NCBI RefSeq assembly: GCF_001623075.1
Contig: NZ_LMCF01000215.1
Location: 62,001 to 126,000, forward strand
DNA from: Pseudovibrio sp. Ad37
Lineage (GTDB): Bacteria > Pseudomonadota > Alphaproteobacteria > Rhizobiales > Stappiaceae
Direction: 5' to 3'
Length of the DNA stretch: 64,000 nt
The notes beneath the pieces are model-generated. The model was given only the letters and a program-made list of their open reading frames with translations, was not told where the DNA came from and made no database searches. Both the position numbers and the translations under genes were made by a program. Shown here one piece after another: positions 9,191 to 17,039 of the stretch (its first letter is position 1; every line of letters begins with the position of its first letter).

Positions 9191-10432
9191 ATGCAGGACA
9201 CCCTCGCCCCCGCACCATCTCCGCGCCCACCACACGGGCGCATCACCGAAAACATTGTCCACTTTGCCAGAACCCTGCGCAAAGCGGGCCTGCCTGCTGG
9301 TCCGTCTTCTGTGGTGGATGCAGTGAGCGCAGTCACCATCAACGGCATTGAGAACAAGCAGGACCTCTATTGGACCCTCCATTCCGTCTTCGTCCACAAA
9401 CGCGACCAGCAACCGGTCTTCGACGAAGCCTTCCGCCTTTACTGGCAAAGCAAAGGCCTCGTAGAAAAGATGCTGGCGCTGTTGTCTCCGGTCGCGCCTG
9501 CCGGACAACGCGAGCCTGAAAAGCCACGCGCTGCACAATCCCGCGTCGCCAATGCCTTTGAGGCCAACAAGCAGCGCGAGGCCAAAGAAACCAAACCACT
9601 GGTGGAGGTAGACGCCCGCTTTACCATCTCGGAGAAGGAAGTCCTGCAAAAGAAAGACTTCGCCCAGATGACAGCTGAGGAGATCGCGGAAGCACGCAGA
9701 TCCCTCGCCCGCCTCACCATGCCAGCAGATCAGGTCCGTTCCCGTCGCTTCAAACCCGTCCATTCGCACACTCTGGGCAAACAGGTGGATGCCAGAAGAA
9801 CCATGCGCGCCACGCTCAAGGCGGGTGGCTCCATCATCGATCTCAAGCACAAAGCGCCCGCGCAGGTTCATCCACCAGTGGTCGCCCTCTGCGATATCTC
9901 GGGCAGTATGAGCCAGTATTCACGCATCATGCTGCACTTCCTGCATGCCCTGTCAGAAAAGCGCAAAACCCACACCTTCCTGTTTGGCACACGGCTAACC
10001 AACATCACCCGCGCCCTGCGTATGAAAGACCCTGATGAGGCCCTCGCCGCCTGTACGGATGAAGTGGAAGACTGGTCCGGCGGCACCCGCATTGCCAGCT
10101 CGCTGCAAACCTTCAACCGCACCTGGCTGAGACGTGTCTGCCACGGCGGACCAATCGTCCTACTCATCACGGATGGGCTGGAACGGGAAACTTACGATGA
10201 ATTGTCCGTTGAGATGGACCGTCTCCACAGATCTTGCAGACGGCTCATCTGGCTCAATCCGCTACTGCGCTACGACAAGTTTGAGGCCAAAGCACGCGGA
10301 ATTCAGGCAATACTGCCGCATACCGATGAGTTTCGGGCAATCCATTCCATGGATGCAGTCAAAGATCTTTGCCTCGCCTTGAATGACAAGCGCATAAATA
10401 GTTCATATGATGCCACCAAGAGATTCCTCTAG
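9191..10432 (+). CDS. VWA domain protein, CoxE-like
   Basis: Protein of 413 aa with a C-terminal von Willebrand A domain: the metal-dependent adhesion site DISGSMSQYS lies near residue 234 and the second MIDAS loop SGGTRIASSL near residue 296, with LLITDGLERE after it. The N-terminal half holds a charged helical region containing FTISEKEVLQKKDFAQM (CoxE-type). No signal peptide, so cytosolic. It is cotranscribed with the MoxR ATPase nine bases upstream and is the expected substrate-bridging partner. The client complex is not encoded nearby. Confidence 0.9.
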   Translation: MQDTLAPAPSPRPPHGRITENIVHFARTLRKAGLPAGPSSVVDAVSAVTINGIENKQDLYWTLHSVFVHKRDQQPVFDEAFRLYWQSKGLVEKMLALLSPVAPAGQREPEKPRAAQSRVANAFEANKQREAKETKPLVEVDARFTISEKEVLQKKDFAQMTAEEIAEARRSLARLTMPADQVRSRRFKPVHSHTLGKQVDARRTMRATLKAGGSIIDLKHKAPAQVHPPVVALCDISGSMSQYSRIMLHFLHALSEKRKTHTFLFGTRLTNITRALRMKDPDEALAACTDEVEDWSGGTRIASSLQTFNRTWLRRVCHGGPIVLLITDGLERETYDELSVEMDRLHRSCRRLIWLNPLLRYDKFEAKARGIQAILPHTDEFRAIHSMDAVKDLCLALNDKRINSSYDATKRFL

Positions 10433-10505
10433 CGCACATTCCCGGCAAACCTTCGGCTCGCCTGCGTGAGACCACGCAGAAAGCCCAACCTTTCTGTCAG
10501 ATCCG

Positions 10506-10835
10506 ATGACATTCAAAGTACTTCTGCACATTGTAAAAACAGTATCAGCAATCTACGCCAAACGGTTCAACATCAACCGTGATGAGATCTGGTATCTTGC
10601 GAAACTTCAGGAAGAGCTCGGAGAGCTGACGGCAGCCCATTTGAAGGCCACCCGCCGCGGACGTTCCGGTTCAGCAACTCCAAAAGAACTGCATATGCAA
10701 AAGGAAGATGAAGCCGCAGACCTGCTGGCCCACCTTCTGCTTTATGCAGACCGCAATGATCTCGATCTGGAAAAAGCAATCCGCCGCAAATGGATGGCCC
10801 ACCTTCCAGCCGAAATCATGGACAAGCACGTCTGA
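10506..10835 (+). CDS. MazG-like nucleotide pyrophosphohydrolase domain protein
   Basis: 109-aa single-domain all-alpha NTP-pyrophosphatase relative. The metal-binding pattern is LQEELGELTAAHL (about residues 35-47) and EDEAADLLAHLLLYA (about 73-87), i.e. E-x-x-E followed by E-x-x-D. Proteins of this kind hydrolyse non-canonical or excess NTPs to NMP and pyrophosphate; the substrate here is unknown. The ATG has no strong ribosome-binding site. A perfect 9-bp stem-loop includes its stop codon. Confidence 0.8.
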   Translation: MTFKVLLHIVKTVSAIYAKRFNINRDEIWYLAKLQEELGELTAAHLKATRRGRSGSATPKELHMQKEDEAADLLAHLLLYADRNDLDLEKAIRRKWMAHLPAEIMDKHV

Positions 10836-10855
10836 TGCACCCACCTATCAGACGT
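10828..10855 (+). other. Perfect 9-bp inverted repeat across the MazG-like stop codon
   Basis: ACGTCTGAT and ATCAGACGT are separated by 10 bases; the TGA stop lies in the left arm. No T tract follows, so it is at best a weak or Rho-assisted terminator or an mRNA 3' stabiliser. Confidence 0.6.
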
Positions 10856-10880
10856 CACAGAACGATGTTATCTCCTTCAA

Positions 10881-10907
10881 TGCCTTTCAAACTCACCATG
10901 AAAGGCA
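10881..10907. other. Second perfect 9-bp inverted repeat
   Basis: TGCCTTTCA and TGAAAGGCA are separated by 9 bases, only 25 bases beyond the first dyad. No T tract on either strand. Purpose unknown; it sits between the MazG-like gene and the LysR remnant. Confidence 0.6.
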
Positions 10908-10951
10908 ATGGCTTCACGCATATTGAGCAATGCCGTTACCAACATGCCTGA

Positions 10952-11154
10952 GCCATTCAGGTCATGGCTGGGTTGGGCGTCGCAGCTCTTGCCTGTGAAT
11001 GTTGCCAATTGGTGCTGTTGACGTTGGAGAGAAGTTCAGTCTGCCCGATTTTCCTGCATTACCAATCATGTTGCATACAAGAGTTCGAAGCGGTAAATCC
11101 GAAGAAGCGATCGCTGTACTCTCCGCAGCTTTCAGAAGCGCGGTGCCGAACTAA
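10952..11154 (+). pseudogene. Decayed C-terminus of a LysR-family regulator
   Basis: Two frames together resemble the end of a LysR effector domain. In frame 1 from 10952, AIQVMAGLGVAALA matches the usual 'V-x-AGLGVAAL' helix. After a frameshift around 11000-11025 another frame reads GEKFSLPDFPALPIMLHTRV and then RSGKSEEAIAVLSAAFRSAV before TAA at 11152-11154, which is the usual 'LPPLP-x-h-LHTR' strand plus final helix. Upstream of 10952 the frame is stopped and no DNA-binding N-terminus is present in this stretch. So about 65 codons survive of an original protein near 300 aa. The rest of the gap 10836-11235 holds two hairpins and no intact gene. Confidence 0.7.
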
Positions 11155-11235
11155 TGCAGGATGAAAATAAGTATCATCCAGAAGCTTTAGCGAGGAAATC
11201 CAGCAAGCTCAGCGCAGAACCTGCATTCACGGCGC

Positions 11236-11874
11236 CTAGGTCAGCAGTTTATCTTCCAGGTTGACGTGTTCAAAATCCGTCTGGGAAAGCCGCTTTTCCC
11301 TTAAAAGGTGTTGTATGACATAGGCAACCGAGAGAGCATCATCCAAAGCGTCGTGCCCTCTTAATGGAAGATGCTCCACCTCAAAGTAATCTGCCAAGTC
11401 GTTGCTGCGCGTCCATTCAATATCCTCATAAGGCATTCCTGCAGCGAGCATGAGCTTACAGGCGTTATCGAACTGATCTGCAGGTATGGACGGATTGATA
11501 CCTGCGATATAACAACTAATCGCCATCATATTCAGTTCGTCTTTCCCCCATGACCAAAGTTTAGCACCTGCAGCAAACACGCGGAGCTGTTCGTTGGCCT
11601 CCTGCAGTGAGACACCCACGCTATCAATTGTTTGCTGCTCAATACCCGTCAGCTTTGTGAAGAATGGATCGAGGGTATATCTGTTGCCAAACCGATCAAC
11701 TGGATTGACGTAGACTTTGAATGTATCGACAATTTCAAAACTATCACTGAGCGAAATTTTGGCGGCACCAATCTGAGCGATAAACGGATCAGGGTCATAT
11801 GGACCGCACCAAAATCTCCTCGGAGCATTTTTAACGACAAGGAACTCACAGTCAAAGACGATCGCCATTTTCAT
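11236..11874 (-). CDS. DEDDh-type 3'-5' exonuclease domain protein
   Basis: 212-aa protein of the RNase T/DNA polymerase III epsilon exonuclease superfamily. Exo I is AIVFDCEFLVV with the catalytic D8 and E10; ExoII aspartate candidates lie in the central ELNMMAISCYIAG region, and Exo III is RGHDALDDALSV near residue 180, the H-x-x-x-x-D signature of the DEDDh class. It is stand-alone, without polymerase or helicase domains, and likely trims single-stranded nucleic acid ends. The chosen ATG at 11874 has GGAGG six bases upstream; a GTG four codons earlier overlaps that site. Neighbours do not suggest a specific pathway. Confidence 0.82.
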   Translation of the reverse strand: MKMAIVFDCEFLVVKNAPRRFWCGPYDPDPFIAQIGAAKISLSDSFEIVDTFKVYVNPVDRFGNRYTLDPFFTKLTGIEQQTIDSVGVSLQEANEQLRVFAAGAKLWSWGKDELNMMAISCYIAGINPSIPADQFDNACKLMLAAGMPYEDIEWTRSNDLADYFEVEHLPLRGHDALDDALSVAYVIQHLLREKRLSQTDFEHVNLEDKLLT

Positions 11875-12021
11875 AAACGCCTCCACTACAGTAATTCTGA
11901 CAGGTTTGCTGCAACAGGATAGTAACTACTTCTGATCCTAGAGACGACCTGAAAGAAGAAGAACCTAAAGCCGAAACCTCAACACCACAGCGTGCCAGCA
12001 CCATAGCCGACACTCGCTCAT

Positions 12022-12625
12022 CTACCGCGCAATAGTGATTGGTTTGCTGTTGCTTGCCAGTTGGCCTTCCCAGCGGTTCCATTCTGTCATGCGCATACTC
12101 CCTTTGGCACGGGAGAAGTTGTCAAACAAAACAAACTCCTGCCCTTTCATGCGCCAGTTAGAGACAAAACAGATCCCCATCCATGCAGTGATTGAACTTG
12201 GCAGAGTAGCCATCATCCTTAGGTTCTGTGCCGAGTGTCAGCTCACAGACACGCTCATCAGAGTTGAGATAAACAGTCCAGCCGCCAACCATGTCCTTCA
12301 CCTGCACCACCGGCTTTGAACTGCGTTGCTCTTGTTTTCCAAGAACAGCTGCTGCAGCCACACCAGCCAAAAAGGCAGTCGCAGTACCCGGATCAACCGT
12401 TGCCTGAGCTGAGCTGCTTGTTGTCTTTGTAACAACAGTGCCATCTACCTTGCTGTAGGTTTTGCTCTGCGAAGCCTGATCCTGCGCAACAACACTCTGG
12501 TTGGAGGCAGCATTGGCGGGCGGTTGCGCAGCAGGCACAGGCGCGCTGTAAGGTTCAGCACCTCCACCAGCACTTTGACAGCCAGCAAGCGCCAGCAAAC
12601 TTGCGATAACGACAAACCTCTTCAT
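12022..12625 (-). pseudogene. Omp19/AprI-type protease-inhibitor lipoprotein, frameshifted
   Basis: An outer-membrane lipoprotein gene broken by one extra base. The frame from ATG 12625 has a signal peptide with lipobox LALAGC (Cys16), a Pro/Ala/Ser-rich linker and the start of an AprI/Inh beta-barrel (VGGWTVYLNSDERVCELTL), then hits a stop at 12158 after 155 aa. Removing one G from the GGGG run at 12175-12178 restores CMDGICFVSNWRMKGQEF and continues to ITIAR and a TAG at 12022, for a 200-aa protein whose end resembles Brucella Omp19. Omp19-type proteins inhibit proteases at the cell surface. It could be a true mutation, phase variation or a sequencing error in a short homopolymer. The next gene is a second member of the same family. 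Confidence 0.78.
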
Positions 12626-12675
12626 TTCATTCCCCCCAAAGAATACGTCCAACCTTTCCGTGTTCTGCTGTCTTG

Positions 12676-13119
12676 TCAGTCTCCCAAACGAACAAGATCA
12701 AGCGCAGGGTCCCCACCTTCTCGCGCTTCACGCCAATTGCCACCTTCGCTTTCATGAAAAGACGCAATCACTTTACTTCTGTGATCAAACAGAAGCAGGG
12801 CATCTTGTCTCATGTTCCACGACCATACATTTGGCTCACCAGAACACACGGAACTTGCTGCATAATTTCCACCAAACTGCGTTGTCTTCAGCTGCAGTGC
12901 GCACGGTGTTTGCCCCTCACCGCGCATGACAGACCATTTGCCCGCAAGCGCCGTAATAGCTGCCAGTTTTTCAGTTGTCTTCTGAGTGCTCGCAACAGTC
13001 AGGTTTGCATTAGATTTTTTAACCGCCAGCTCAGCCAGATCAGCAGGGTCGCCCACATAAGTCGGCACGCAGCCAGCCACTGCAAAACCTATTGAAATGA
13101 TGAAGGTTTTGAACTGCAT
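12676..13119 (-). CDS. Omp19/AprI-type lipoprotein (intact copy)
   Basis: 147-aa predicted lipoprotein: MQFKTFIISIGFAVAGC gives a signal peptide and lipobox with Cys17. The mature part has a short charged linker, then an AprI/Inh-type barrel: LAGKWSVMRG near residue 58, a cysteine pair (TPCALQL and SSVCSGE) that fits the conserved disulfide, VWSWNMRQDALLLFD, and ending GNWREAREGGDPALDLVRL. It is 50 bases upstream of the frameshifted paralogue and probably in one transcript. The expected role is periplasmic or surface protease inhibition; family assignment is by motif order and is moderately secure. The 267 bases upstream (13120-13386) are AT-rich with no gene and probably contain its promoter. 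Confidence 0.7.
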   Translation of the reverse strand: MQFKTFIISIGFAVAGCVPTYVGDPADLAELAVKKSNANLTVASTQKTTEKLAAITALAGKWSVMRGEGQTPCALQLKTTQFGGNYAASSVCSGEPNVWSWNMRQDALLLFDHRSKVIASFHESEGGNWREAREGGDPALDLVRLGD

Positions 13120-13386
13120 GAATACCCCTGATCATGCACAGACAAGCACTCAAACGCCCCACACCTGCTGCCTGCACCTGTTCCGTCAACTCTCCTATTA
13201 TAGAAAAATTGAATTAAATTTATAATTTAACCTAGTAAATCCGAGGGTGATTTGAACAGGGTAAACTCTGAAGTATTCACTATTAAAGTGAGTTCCTCAT
13301 ACGCATCACAGCAGACAACACTATGAATACATAATGCATTTCAGATAATTACAAAGAGAACGAGCCACTATACTGCAAACGCGGGA

Positions 13387-13941
13387 TCACCCTTCTTGGA
13401 CAGGACGACAAAAGGAACCAGATTTCTGGATTGCCTCAAGAGGGACCAGATTCAGCATGTACTGGTCAGCTTCTACACCTGAATGACCAAGTGCAACAAA
13501 TTGGTAGACACCATCCAGCCAGCAGCCATCCTCCACAAACTCAGGCAGCTCATAAAAATCCAGGGAGCGCACATCATCCTGCGGGCCATTGTCATCAACC
13601 AACCATTCAATAACCAGTGGTGTAGGCTGCCCGGTACTGTTCTTGATCTGGGTAAGCTCTTCACGCAAAGCTGAACAATACTGTTCATCCAGATTGCCCA
13701 GCTTCACTCTGAGATGCCCCATCAGACCATGATAGGCAGGCGGCGGAGCAGTAACGGTGTAAGCAAACGGCCTCGCCTCCTCGCCTGCTGGCACATCAAC
13801 AGGCATTGCAGTCACCTCCCAACGCGGAACAGGTGTTTTGCCATCCCCTGCCTTGCAAAGCGGTAGATCAACCTGTTGGGCCGCCTCTACGGAGCCAACC
13901 CCAAAAACTGAAAAGACAATCACACATACCCATGATCTCAT
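13387..13941 (-). CDS. Secreted protein of unknown function, four cysteines
   Basis: 184 aa with a clear signal peptide ending ...VGSVEA (cleavage near residue 20). The mature protein has four cysteines (LPLCKAG, QYCSAL, GCWLDG, SFCRPV), consistent with two disulfides in the periplasm or outside. No family is recognised. It starts six bases after the stop of the LprI-like gene, so the two form an operon. Followed at distance by the two inhibitor-type lipoproteins on the same strand. Confidence 0.75.
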   Translation of the reverse strand: MRSWVCVIVFSVFGVGSVEAAQQVDLPLCKAGDGKTPVPRWEVTAMPVDVPAGEEARPFAYTVTAPPPAYHGLMGHLRVKLGNLDEQYCSALREELTQIKNSTGQPTPLVIEWLVDDNGPQDDVRSLDFYELPEFVEDGCWLDGVYQFVALGHSGVEADQYMLNLVPLEAIQKSGSFCRPVQEG

Positions 13942-13947
13942 ATGGTC

Positions 13948-14433
13948 CTAGTTCCCTAATGGTGTCGCAAATTCAGAAAGCTGTAGCGCCCAAAGCGCCG
14001 TTAAACGGTTGTAGCATTCCATGCCCAGAACCGGAGCAAGTGTTCCCTTCGGGTTCATGGCATACGGAATGTTGCAGGTGTTGTTGCGAAAGGCCTTCCA
14101 GTTCCGACCAGCTTCAACAAGCATGGTCTTCGTGGGCTTGTTCTCATTCCGCCTCAACTCCTTCTCAGAATTCAAAATCATCTTTTCCCAAAGGGCTGTT
14201 TCGCGCGAGTAGCATTCTCGCATACCCATGCTGGTCTGGTCTTGCAACTTCATGGCGCAAGTTTCAAAGACCTTTCCAATGCACTGAACTCTGTCGTTGA
14301 ACACAAGCCCCCCTTTTCGCAGGCACTCATGAAACGCCTTTATTTCTTCAGGTCGCGGCGTGTTAGACCCCTGCGCGGCAGCTGCGCCGGAAGAACAAAG
14401 AAATGCAATCAACACCAAACATCGAATGATCAT
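13948..14433 (-). CDS. LprI-like (DUF1311) secreted protein
   Basis: 161 aa from ATG 14433, chosen because it places a clean signal peptide (MIIRCLVLIAFLCSSGAAAAQ) at the N-terminus; an upstream GTG/ATG would add nine unlikely residues. The mature chain contains six cysteines and the DUF1311/LprI pattern: TSMGMRECYSRETALWEKMI, a basic helix, then AGRNWKAFRNNTCNIPY and GMECYNRLTALWALQL. In Mycobacterium LprI inhibits lysozyme; most DUF1311 proteins are uncharacterised, so the inhibitor role is only suggested. Translationally close to the next secreted unknown (6-base gap). Confidence 0.75.
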   Translation of the reverse strand: MIIRCLVLIAFLCSSGAAAAQGSNTPRPEEIKAFHECLRKGGLVFNDRVQCIGKVFETCAMKLQDQTSMGMRECYSRETALWEKMILNSEKELRRNENKPTKTMLVEAGRNWKAFRNNTCNIPYAMNPKGTLAPVLGMECYNRLTALWALQLSEFATPLGN

Positions 14434-14562
14434 CGGGCACCTACAATAAAGAAGGCGCAAGTGTACGTGTGGAACCTTAAGCCCGACGTAGCCAAAACGG
14501 TATTTTGAGGATGGAACACATTCAACCTTAATAGGGCTCTTCCAACCTCCCTAAACTCCAAC

Positions 14563-14595
14563 AAAAAAGGGTCCCGGAGCATCGCCCCGGAACCC
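14563..14595 (-). terminator. Intrinsic terminator of the liv operon
   Basis: On the reverse strand a 9-bp stem (GGGTTCCGG with CCGGGACCC, one G-U pair) is followed by TTTTTTG. It lies 34 bases after the livJ stop codon. Confidence 0.88.
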
Positions 14596-14628
14596 TCACA
14601 AAACCTGAATGAACTCAGGCTTTAAATC

Positions 14629-15729
14629 TTAGCGGTAACCGTAGGAACCGTCTTTCCACTCGTACCAAACGTAACCTGGCAGAGACACATCGCCCTTCTC
14701 GTTGAAGGACAGCTCACCAAGAACGGTGTCGAACTTGCCAGCGTTCAGCTTCTCTACAACTGCGTCGTAGTCGGTAGAACCAGCTTCAGCCGCAGCTTTC
14801 GCCCATGTCTGGATCGCAGCATAGGTGTAAAGTGCGTAACCTTCAGTGGTTTTACCAGCAGCTTCAAGAGCAGCCACAACAGCAGCAGCTTCAGCGTTGT
14901 TACGTGGGTCCGGTGGGAAGGTCATCAAAGTGCCTGCACCAGCAGGGCCAGTGATGGACCAATACTCATCAGTCACAAGAGCATCACCGGAAACCAGAAT
15001 GGTGTCCATGCCCTGATCAACCATCTGACGCTTCATCAGACCAGCTTCAGTGTGGTAACCACCAACGTAAAGAACGTCGACTTTTTCAGACTTCAGCTTT
15101 GAAACCAGCGCGGTGTAATCTTTTTCACCAGCGGTATAAGCTTCATAAAGCGCTTCCTGCTTACCAGCAGCGTTCATCACAGCCTTAGTCGCGTCAGCAA
15201 GACCTTTACCGTAAGCAGTCTTGTCGTGGATCACAGCAATGTTCTGATCGCCGAACTCAGTCGCAAGCGTAGTACCGGCAACCCTGCCCTGCTGGTCATC
15301 ACGACCACACACACGGTAAGTACCAGGTCCTGGACGCTCGTCAGTGTACTTCGGGTTGGTGGATGCCGGAGTGATCTGGATGATACCCTCTTCAGCATAA
15401 ACCTGAGAAGCTGGGATGGAAGAACCGGAGCAGAAGTGACCAGCCATGAAGGCTACGTTTTTACCAACCATCTGGTTAGCAACAGCAACAGCCTGCTTAG
15501 GGTCACATGCATCATCGCCAACTTCCAAAACAAGCATCTCGCCGTTCACACCGCCAGCAGCGTTGATGTCAGCAACAGCCTGTTCAGCACCAGCTTTCAT
15601 CTGCGCACCAAACGATGCGTACTGACCAGTCATTGGGCCTGCAGTAGCAATAGTGATGTCAGCCATAGCCGCGCCAGACATTGCCATAGCAGCAACACCG
15701 GCAACGCTTGCCAAAAGATACTTTTTCAT
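14629..15729 (-). CDS. livJ: Branched-chain amino acid ABC transporter, substrate-binding protein
   Basis: 366-aa periplasmic binding protein with signal peptide MKKYLLASVAGVAAMAMSGAAMA (cleavage after residue 23). The mature start DITIATAGPMTGQYASFGAQ and the MKAGAEQAVADINAAGG helix are typical of Leu/Ile/Val binding proteins, as is the CDPKQAVAVANQMV segment. Last gene of the liv operon, separated from the DUF6867 gene by about 200 bases that contain a CTCAATT-AA-AATTGAG dyad (15758-15773). This gap suggests an additional promoter or an mRNA processing site that raises binding protein over the membrane components. Specificity within branched-chain or related amino acids is not determined. 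Confidence 0.93.
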   Translation of the reverse strand: MKKYLLASVAGVAAMAMSGAAMADITIATAGPMTGQYASFGAQMKAGAEQAVADINAAGGVNGEMLVLEVGDDACDPKQAVAVANQMVGKNVAFMAGHFCSGSSIPASQVYAEEGIIQITPASTNPKYTDERPGPGTYRVCGRDDQQGRVAGTTLATEFGDQNIAVIHDKTAYGKGLADATKAVMNAAGKQEALYEAYTAGEKDYTALVSKLKSEKVDVLYVGGYHTEAGLMKRQMVDQGMDTILVSGDALVTDEYWSITGPAGAGTLMTFPPDPRNNAEAAAVVAALEAAGKTTEGYALYTYAAIQTWAKAAAEAGSTDYDAVVEKLNAGKFDTVLGELSFNEKGDVSLPGYVWYEWKDGSYGYR

Positions 15730-15935
15730 AAAAAACTCCCCGAGTCAGGTGCATTTTCTCAATTAAAATTGAGCGGGAAACATCACTATCTCCCACCAGA
15801 GCAGGCAAACCCCTCGCCTGCTCAATGCTTCCGACAATGAGACCTCTCCGTACTCATCATCTGGATGCCTAGCCAGTCACCAGTGTGACCCAGAACTGAC
15901 CGAATGCGCAACAATTATCTAAGTAATTTTGCGAA

Positions 15936-16295
15936 TTAGTAATTATCTTGCTGGCCCGGTTTCAGCTTCCAGCCAAATGGGCCTGTTTTGTCGTAAAGCC
16001 AGCTGTACTGCGTCACCATCTGTTTGGTGCGTGTCATGCGATAACTCGCCAGCGCAATGCCGAGGAGAATGGCGTAATCCACGAGCCAGTACTGAATGGA
16101 AAGCAAAGGCTCTTCAAACAGCGCAAACGACAAGAATCGCATAGCCAATGACAACAGGAAGATGAACCAGAACAGGATCGGCAACGGCCGCCACGTGGTC
16201 GCAATAGAGCGCCCCGTCGCAGCAGCTGCCAGACCGCCAAGAACAACAACCAGCATGATAAAGGCAGGCATCGAGCTGCCATAAAAAATACCCAT
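15936..16295 (-). CDS. DUF6867 membrane protein of the liv operon
   Basis: 119 aa with three hydrophobic helices (about residues 8-26, 36-57 and 68-86) and a hydrophilic tail that holds YDKTGPFGWKLKPGQQDNY. It matches the DUF6867 family, which in alphaproteobacteria is encoded between livF and the binding-protein gene. Start ATG lies 12 bases after the livF stop. Function is unknown; conservation of position suggests an accessory subunit or stability factor of the LIV transporter. Confidence 0.8.
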   Translation of the reverse strand: MGIFYGSSMPAFIMLVVVLGGLAAAATGRSIATTWRPLPILFWFIFLLSLAMRFLSFALFEEPLLSIQYWLVDYAILLGIALASYRMTRTKQMVTQYSWLYDKTGPFGWKLKPGQQDNY

Positions 16296-16307
16296 CTCTT
16301 CGCCTCC

Positions 16308-17039
16308 TTAGTGCGCGCCGCCTTCAAGATAAGCTGCCTTCACCTCTTCACGAGACAAAAGCTCCTTACCAGTGCCGGTCATGGTGATTGTGCCGTTGAC
16401 CATCACGTATCCCCGGTGAGCCAGCTTGAGTGCGTGATACGCATTCTGCTCAACAAGGAACACGGTCAGACCGTCAGCCCGGTTCAGCTCACGGATCGCA
16501 TCAAAAATCTGCGACACGATGATCGGAGCCAGCCCCAGAGACGGTTCATCCAGCAGCAGAAGACGCGGACGGCTCATCAAGGCACGGGCAATCGCCAGCA
16601 TCTGCTGTTCACCGCCCGACAAAGTCCCACCGCGCTGCTGCTGACGTTCTTTCAAACGCGGAAACAGCTCAAACGCACGGCGCAGGTCTTCCTCAAAATG
16701 CTCATTCCCGGCAACCATACCGCCCATCATCAGGTTCTCTAAAACCGTCATGCGTGGGAAGATACGGCGACCTTCTGGTGACTGAGCAATACCGGTGCGC
16801 ATAATCTCGTAGGTTGGCTTGTAGGTGATGTCCTCACCGCAATACGTCACAGACCCGTTACGAGCCTGCGGCGTGCCGCAAACGGTCATCATCAGGGTAG
16901 ACTTCCCTGCACCGTTCGCACCAATCAGCGTCACGATCTCACCTTCATACACATCAAGATCAACACCATGCAGTGCCTGAATCTTGCCGTAGAAGGTTTT
17001 AACTCCGCGAATGCTCAGGAGTGGTTGTTGAGCGTTCAT
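16308..17039 (-). CDS. livF: Branched-chain amino acid ABC transporter ATP-binding protein LivF
   Basis: 243-aa ABC ATPase. Walker A GANGAGKST (about residue 39), Q-loop region with GIAQSPEGRRIFPRMTV, signature LSGGEQQMLAIARALM and Walker B LLLLDEPSLGLAP are all intact. It pairs with LivG as the two ATPases that energise uptake through LivH/LivM. Its ATG overlaps the livG stop by four bases (ATGA), indicating coupled translation. Confidence 0.95.
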   Translation of the reverse strand: MNAQQPLLSIRGVKTFYGKIQALHGVDLDVYEGEIVTLIGANGAGKSTLMMTVCGTPQARNGSVTYCGEDITYKPTYEIMRTGIAQSPEGRRIFPRMTVLENLMMGGMVAGNEHFEEDLRRAFELFPRLKERQQQRGGTLSGGEQQMLAIARALMSRPRLLLLDEPSLGLAPIIVSQIFDAIRELNRADGLTVFLVEQNAYHALKLAHRGYVMVNGTITMTGTGKELLSREEVKAAYLEGGAH

